A stretch of DNA of 64,000 bases from Tigriopus japonicus (lineage: Eukaryota > Arthropoda > Copepoda > Harpacticoida > Harpacticidae). The translations under genes and the position numbers were made by a program. The notes beneath the pieces are model-generated. The model was given only the letters and a program-made list of their open reading frames with translations, was not told where the DNA came from and made no database searches. Below are positions 60,901-64,000 of this stretch, in pieces (positions within the stretch are counted from its first letter, which is position 1; every line of letters starts with the position of its first letter). The stretch covers positions 2,872,082 to 2,936,081 of the forward strand of contig CM021318.1 of the NCBI GenBank assembly GCA_010645155.1, read 5' to 3'.

Positions 60901-61295
60901 CAAAACTCTTGAATTTGAATTCTGTTGAGTAAATTCAGCTTGAATACGTTGTGTGACTTGATTCATTTATGAATCTATCAAAAGATTAGCATCGCTCGAA
61001 GGATCTTAAGACCAACTTTTTCGAAAACTTACCGTAGATCTGAAATTTGCAAGGGCTTTTGATTTCTAAGAAGCACTCTTCGGATTGCAACATCTTTAAT
61101 CAACAAAGGCGGTATTGTTACTCTCACCTTTTTCACTCTTAATAACATGAACCCCTATCGTTCGAAGAGTAACTTACCTTTTCCTTGACGTGCTAAAGTT
61201 GAATTGCTATTGCTGTTTTGTAATCCCTGACTGAAGTAAAAGGTTCCTAAAAAGAGAACAATTTCCAAAAAAGTCACAACTAACTTAGATCCCAT
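51991..61295 (-). CDS. Gene C: secreted Cys-rich CUB-type protein, 12 coding exons, 396 aa
   Basis: Exons (minus, 5' to 3'): 61178-61295, 60151-60217, 59605-59694, 59398-59537, 56798-56901, 56596-56650, 56407-56530, 54718-54816, 54489-54646, 52725-52835, 52089-52175, 51991-52028. Each exon has the same length as its partner in gene A. The signal peptide is MGSKLVVTFLEIVLFLGTFY, and exon 1 ends ARQGK. Then VFSLFNIVTFNNGPC, the Cys module (GTCYTADEC, CAAGFGICCVF), and CUB-like sequence: SQNCTYLRNDNYPSG, VCYLRLDFLTF, ICGQNSGQH, VYVDMDRGC, GCLQYHTNLDGRF, ICIRQELGYCC, CSPPFQVQIFT. The end is CLEYVQIPCN. Intron 9 has a GC donor (gcaagt), whereas the same intron in A has GT. Intron 11 is only 60 bp, against 1.86 kb in A. 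Presumably extracellular; function unknown. Confidence 0.87.
54170..54250 (-). mobile_element. Tail fragment of SINE family 2
   Basis: aaaggttgctcaagtgagcg and the following bases match the tail of the SINE at 13070-13265. In gene C intron 9. Confidence 0.45.
55035..55330 (+). pseudogene. Decayed LINE reverse-transcriptase fragment
   Basis: On the plus strand, frames encode LDFAKAFDKVDHGLLLNQLK, GIQGKVLNCIGSLMSDRKQ, PQGSILRPLLFILLSAPL and SSYADVTNL. These parallel the RT at 17569-18846, but YADD is changed to YADV and frames shift. It is cut off at the palindrome that begins at 55336. In gene C intron 7. Confidence 0.85.
55336..55582. repeat. 247-bp palindrome (foldback element)
   Basis: Starts tctagaatttgctgga and ends with its inverse, with arms meeting near 55459 around gtac. 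The inner part is nearly perfect: gaggctagttttttagacgc and agatcgatctcaagatcgga against their inverses. Related halves are at 35352 and 51285. It lies where the LINE fragment stops. Confidence 0.9.
57272..57362 (+). repeat. Repeat shared with 17286-17382
   Basis: gttgacctggaccattctgt and gcaatcaaccatcaacaag as in the first copy. In gene C intron 4. Confidence 0.7.
58650..59130 (+). mobile_element. tRNA-derived SINE, family 3, with (AAAC)n tail
   Basis: Starts with an A-box-like tggcgtagtgcgtactgcg and a B box (ggttcgatcccggct), then a body of about 400 bp. Within the body, ccaaactca.ctcttcgga plus gtcaaaatttag occurs twice (58730 and 58797), and a second B-box-like ggttcgatcccggg occurs at about 58868. 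It ends in ctgcgaagctgcgttctgac and a run of aaac units (59099-59130). The double tRNA-like signals suggest a dimeric or composite SINE. In gene C intron 4; a tail fragment is at 44412. Confidence 0.75.
59862..60138 (+). repeat. Dispersed repeat (pairs with 38877-39322)
   Basis: Same ordered words as 38877-39322: gggccgttt.tcatcagcgact, ttttcacgcaacttatggg, acaaggcaga. It ends 12 bp before exon 2 of gene C, so it abuts that exon's donor site (actcac at 60145). Confidence 0.7.
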
Positions 61296-61599
61296 TGCAA
61301 TGGTTATTTCAGATAGAGAGCCAGACTCCTACTGACAAAATTGCGAAGAATTAGCTCAAAACCATTTTGGTTGGGAATCAAGACGAACGAATGGCATCCA
61401 CTGTAAAAAAAAAATTATCTAAAACGGAACATGTGAAATTGAGCTTTGAATTCAAGAAAACTATTCAATAAAAATCTTTATTGCCAGAGAATGCTCTCAT
61501 TGGATACATCTACGTTTTTTTAAATACAATGCACTTGAATTATAGTGTCTGTTTTCAGTTTCGTTAAGCATAACGAACCCGACACCGAAATTTCGGAAG

Positions 61600-61852
61600 T
61601 ATTTTTTTTTTTTTTTTTGGATTTTGGGTGCTAGGGTCGGAGGGGTGAGTCTCGCCCGGCCAGCGAAGCCAGCCATCACATCGTCCAAAGTTTTTCCGAT
61701 AGGCAATCTTATGTCCGGTATCAGAATGGTTCTCCGTCTGTGGGTGTGAATTAACGTCTAAAAATGTCCTTGAGAAAGGTCGGGGAGGAGAATCGAACCT
61801 GAGACCTCTCTCACATCAGGAAACTGCGCTAACCACGACACCACGTCTCCTC
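61600..61852 (-). mobile_element. tRNA-derived SINE, family 1, copy 3
   Basis: On the minus strand it begins ggaggagacgtggtgtcgtg, with an A box (tggttagcgcagttt), a B box (ggttcgattctcc) and the family tail, ending in an A-run (plus-strand T-run at about 61601-61618). Close to the copies at 3541 and 40083. Lies upstream of gene C. Confidence 0.85.
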
Positions 61853-62129
61853 CCTTTAAATTACGCCTACTTTTCATTGATAAGAAAATACATAGAACAT
61901 TAACTTGAACATTCCATCACACCAAGCTAAAAATCTCCCTTTAATCACCCTATACATTAATTTACTCCTAAGAGTTTTTTTAGGAAATGCAATAACGCAT
62001 ATGACCTAAAAGGAGTGGCTATGAGCCTTGTTTGGAGGTGCCAGTTATAAAAGTTGGGTTTTGCAGACAAAATTAACCACGAAAAACGTGGTGGAATTCG
62101 AAGAAGTCATTAAAGCCAAGTAATAAAAT

Positions 62130-62379
62130 ATGGAAAGGAACATTGAGGATCACTCCGGGAAACAGTGAAGTTCTAGATTTATTGAGGCATGAGCCAGAAA
62201 CAGAAGTCAGAAATTTAAGAAGGTCTCCGAGAATACGGAAACCCTTATCCCGGTCCAAGATCAGGCCGTCATGCTTCGGGATACGTATTCTAGATTCGTG
62301 GAACGATCTCGCTCCACAAATACTATCATGTGACAGTTTGAGACAACTCAAGCAACATATTTCTCTACTAGACTAGAAC
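62130..62379 (+). pseudogene. LINE 3' remnant (reverse-transcriptase tail)
   Basis: A 77-aa frame (62143-62376) ends RIRKPLSRSKIRPSCFGIRI and then LDSWNDLAPQI...LRQLKQHISLLD. This fits the C-terminal tail typical of Jockey/CR1-type RT (F..R....WN.LP......S...FK..LD). Only the tail remains. About 150 bp of possible 3' UTR follows. Confidence 0.6.
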
Positions 62380-63409
62380 ATTTACACCAAGTACCAACTT
62401 TAATTTTCGTTGGTGTGTTACCCATTTGAATCTCCCTTCTACCCTCTCTTATTGCACAATGGGCTCTGAGTTGGAAGAGCGGATCGCTTACGTTGTGGCG
62501 CCTTGTCTTTTTTTGTATTTAATTCTTAACCATTGGATATGAAAATACTCTTAATAACGATGACAAATACTCTTAATGCACCTCAGGGAGTGCTTGAGTT
62601 GTCAAAACAATAAACAATAATTAGACTGAGAGTATTGATACTCATAAAAAAGAGGCATTCTGATGCAATTCTTGGATGTCTCTTAATGTTCACGCCTCAG
62701 GTTTTTTTTTGGTTCCGGTTCATGGTTGCGTTGGAAGCTTTTTGAAATGGGTCAAATCATTTCCGATCTGAAATATTTTTACAACACCTGAATTGCATTA
62801 AATTGATTGGTAAGGAATTGTCACCATTTTGAAATTTCCAGAAGATGAGTGTCTATGTTGAAAAAATGAAAAAAAAAAAAAAAACGAGACAATTAGTATT
62901 TCAAGCTTTCTAAATGTTTTTAAACATGGAAGGGTCAAGTACTTAAATTCAGATCCTGACTTTTTGGATCCAGCTTGTGATGAGCCAATCTCAAAACAAA
63001 TCTCATCTAATATGGCGCCATAACATAAAATCGATCCAAACCATCTCTACATGCACAGATTTGTGGACCATATGAACTTGTGGAGTTAAAGATAGTTTAA
63101 AAAATTGTACTGAATCACATTGTGTTAAACAGACCAAATATTGATGTATAGCAAAATAAAAAAGACAATCAGTTACAGACTATTACATCACAGGTCTGCG
63201 GCTAGCGTAGCTAGTAGTAGTACTAATGTCCATGGATCGATGCTTGGTCAAGGAAACAATAACCCAAATATTAAATGAACCAATGCAAGTAAGATTGGAA
63301 CATAAATGAAATAAAAATTTCGTTCAGTGTTCAATTTCACTCAAAAGCAAGGCATGCGTTTTATTACAGCAGACGCCCCAATGGGATACTCTTAAAAGAG
63401 ACTAATGCT
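62380..63409. other. Stretch without supported genes
   Basis: AT-rich sequence with only short frames; possible LINE 3' UTR up to about 62620 and an A-run at 62870-62884. Nothing else recognised. The same holds for 63591-64000. Confidence 0.5.
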
Positions 63410-63590
63410 AAAGTTGCTTAAAGTCAATCATAGACGGCGCCACATTTGACTGGGCGAGAAGAGAATTTTACTAGGGAAGGCTTGCTATGTTGAAGGTCGT
63501 TTTTAGACACTATTTCATCGGTTTTTCAAAGATTTTTTTCTTCTAAAAGTTAGAGAAAATAATTTTACTTCACGCTTTTGTCAAATTTTT
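63410..63590 (+). repeat. Copy of the 30548-30728 repeat
   Basis: Ordered matches: catagacggcgccacatttg, ctgggcgagaagagaatttt, cactatttcatcggtttttc. The right end is not clear before the window stops. Confidence 0.65.
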
Positions 63591-64000
63591 TTCAATGCAA
63601 CAAGACAAATTTTGCTAAAAGCAACTTTTAAGTGTTCTTACAATGTTACATGAGTTGGGAAATTATGTCAGTGCATCAAGCAAAACAAAAACGATATATT
63701 CGCAGATTCTTTCTTCCATGAGCGGGACCCCAAATTCGTTCGGTCCGATTCTTATTAGGATTTAAATCCCGAAATCGACCAATCAACGGTTAAAATTGTT
63801 GGAGAGCTGTGAAAGGTTGCTCCAAGAATGTTGCCGTTTCCTTTGTTTGACTCAGGTCTTTCAATTAGTTTCAGTGACCTCACCACTACGACTTCAAAAC
63901 TCATCCTTCAATTTCTCAACAAACAACTATCCGTAATGTGACATTTTTAGCTCAGCTCGACCTTCCAAGTTATATGGAAAAAGTGTAATCCGAGTAAAGA

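Overview
The window is eukaryotic, AT-rich and full of introns and transposable elements. I read it as an arthropod genome, most likely a crustacean and perhaps a copepod. The basis is a three-gene cluster of small secreted Cys-rich/CUB-type proteins of a kind I associate with crustaceans, plus the mix of Tc1, maT-like, hAT-like, Gypsy, LINE and tRNA-derived SINE repeats. The species cannot be fixed from sequence alone.

Genes. Three paralogous multi-exon genes account for all the host coding sequence I can support. Gene A (minus, 3272-16844, 12 exons, 396 aa) and gene C (minus, 51991-61295, 12 exons, 396 aa) have exactly the same length in every coding exon. Gene B (plus, 26613-43041, 11 exons, 393 aa) lies between them in the opposite orientation, is more divergent, and shares only about three intron positions with A and C. 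Each encodes a signal peptide, a short N-terminal Cys module with the pattern GTCYT..EC....G...G.CA.G.GICC, and then CUB-like sequence. A and B are head to head across about 9.8 kb. B and C are tail to tail across about 9 kb that has been filled by a nest of transposons.

Mobile elements by region. 1-1535: Tc1-type transposon with an intact ORF whose first catalytic Asp is His. 1.7-2.3 kb: foldback repeat. 3.5-3.8 kb: tRNA-derived SINE. 6.6-7.2 kb: degraded maT/mariner-like transposase. 8023-8968: maT-derived element with roughly 265-bp inverted arms and a flanking TA. 10.6-11.35, 24.9-25.5 and 30.3-31.7 kb: a TAGGGCCCGG-ended family, with 8-bp target duplications at the first two. 17.6-18.8 kb: LINE reverse-transcriptase fragment. 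28.2-28.5 kb: short hAT-like MITE. 33.7-35.0 kb: hAT-like element with a perfect 8-bp duplication. 37.7-38.3 and 44.5-45.1 kb: long hairpins. 45.2-51.1 kb: a three-level nest (foldback element, then Gypsy-type LTR retrotransposon, then foldback hAT-like element). 55.0-55.6 kb: LINE fragment cut by a 247-bp palindrome. 58.6-59.1 and 61.6-61.9 kb: SINEs. 62.1-62.4 kb: LINE 3-prime remnant.

The cluster most likely arose by duplication: an old split giving B, and a later one giving A and C. Transposons then entered its introns and spacers, so introns that match between A and C now differ greatly in length. I found no rRNA genes, CRISPR arrays, bacterial operons or functional tRNA genes. The three gene models were assembled by eye from splice signals, phase continuity and paralogue comparison; no transcript data support them.
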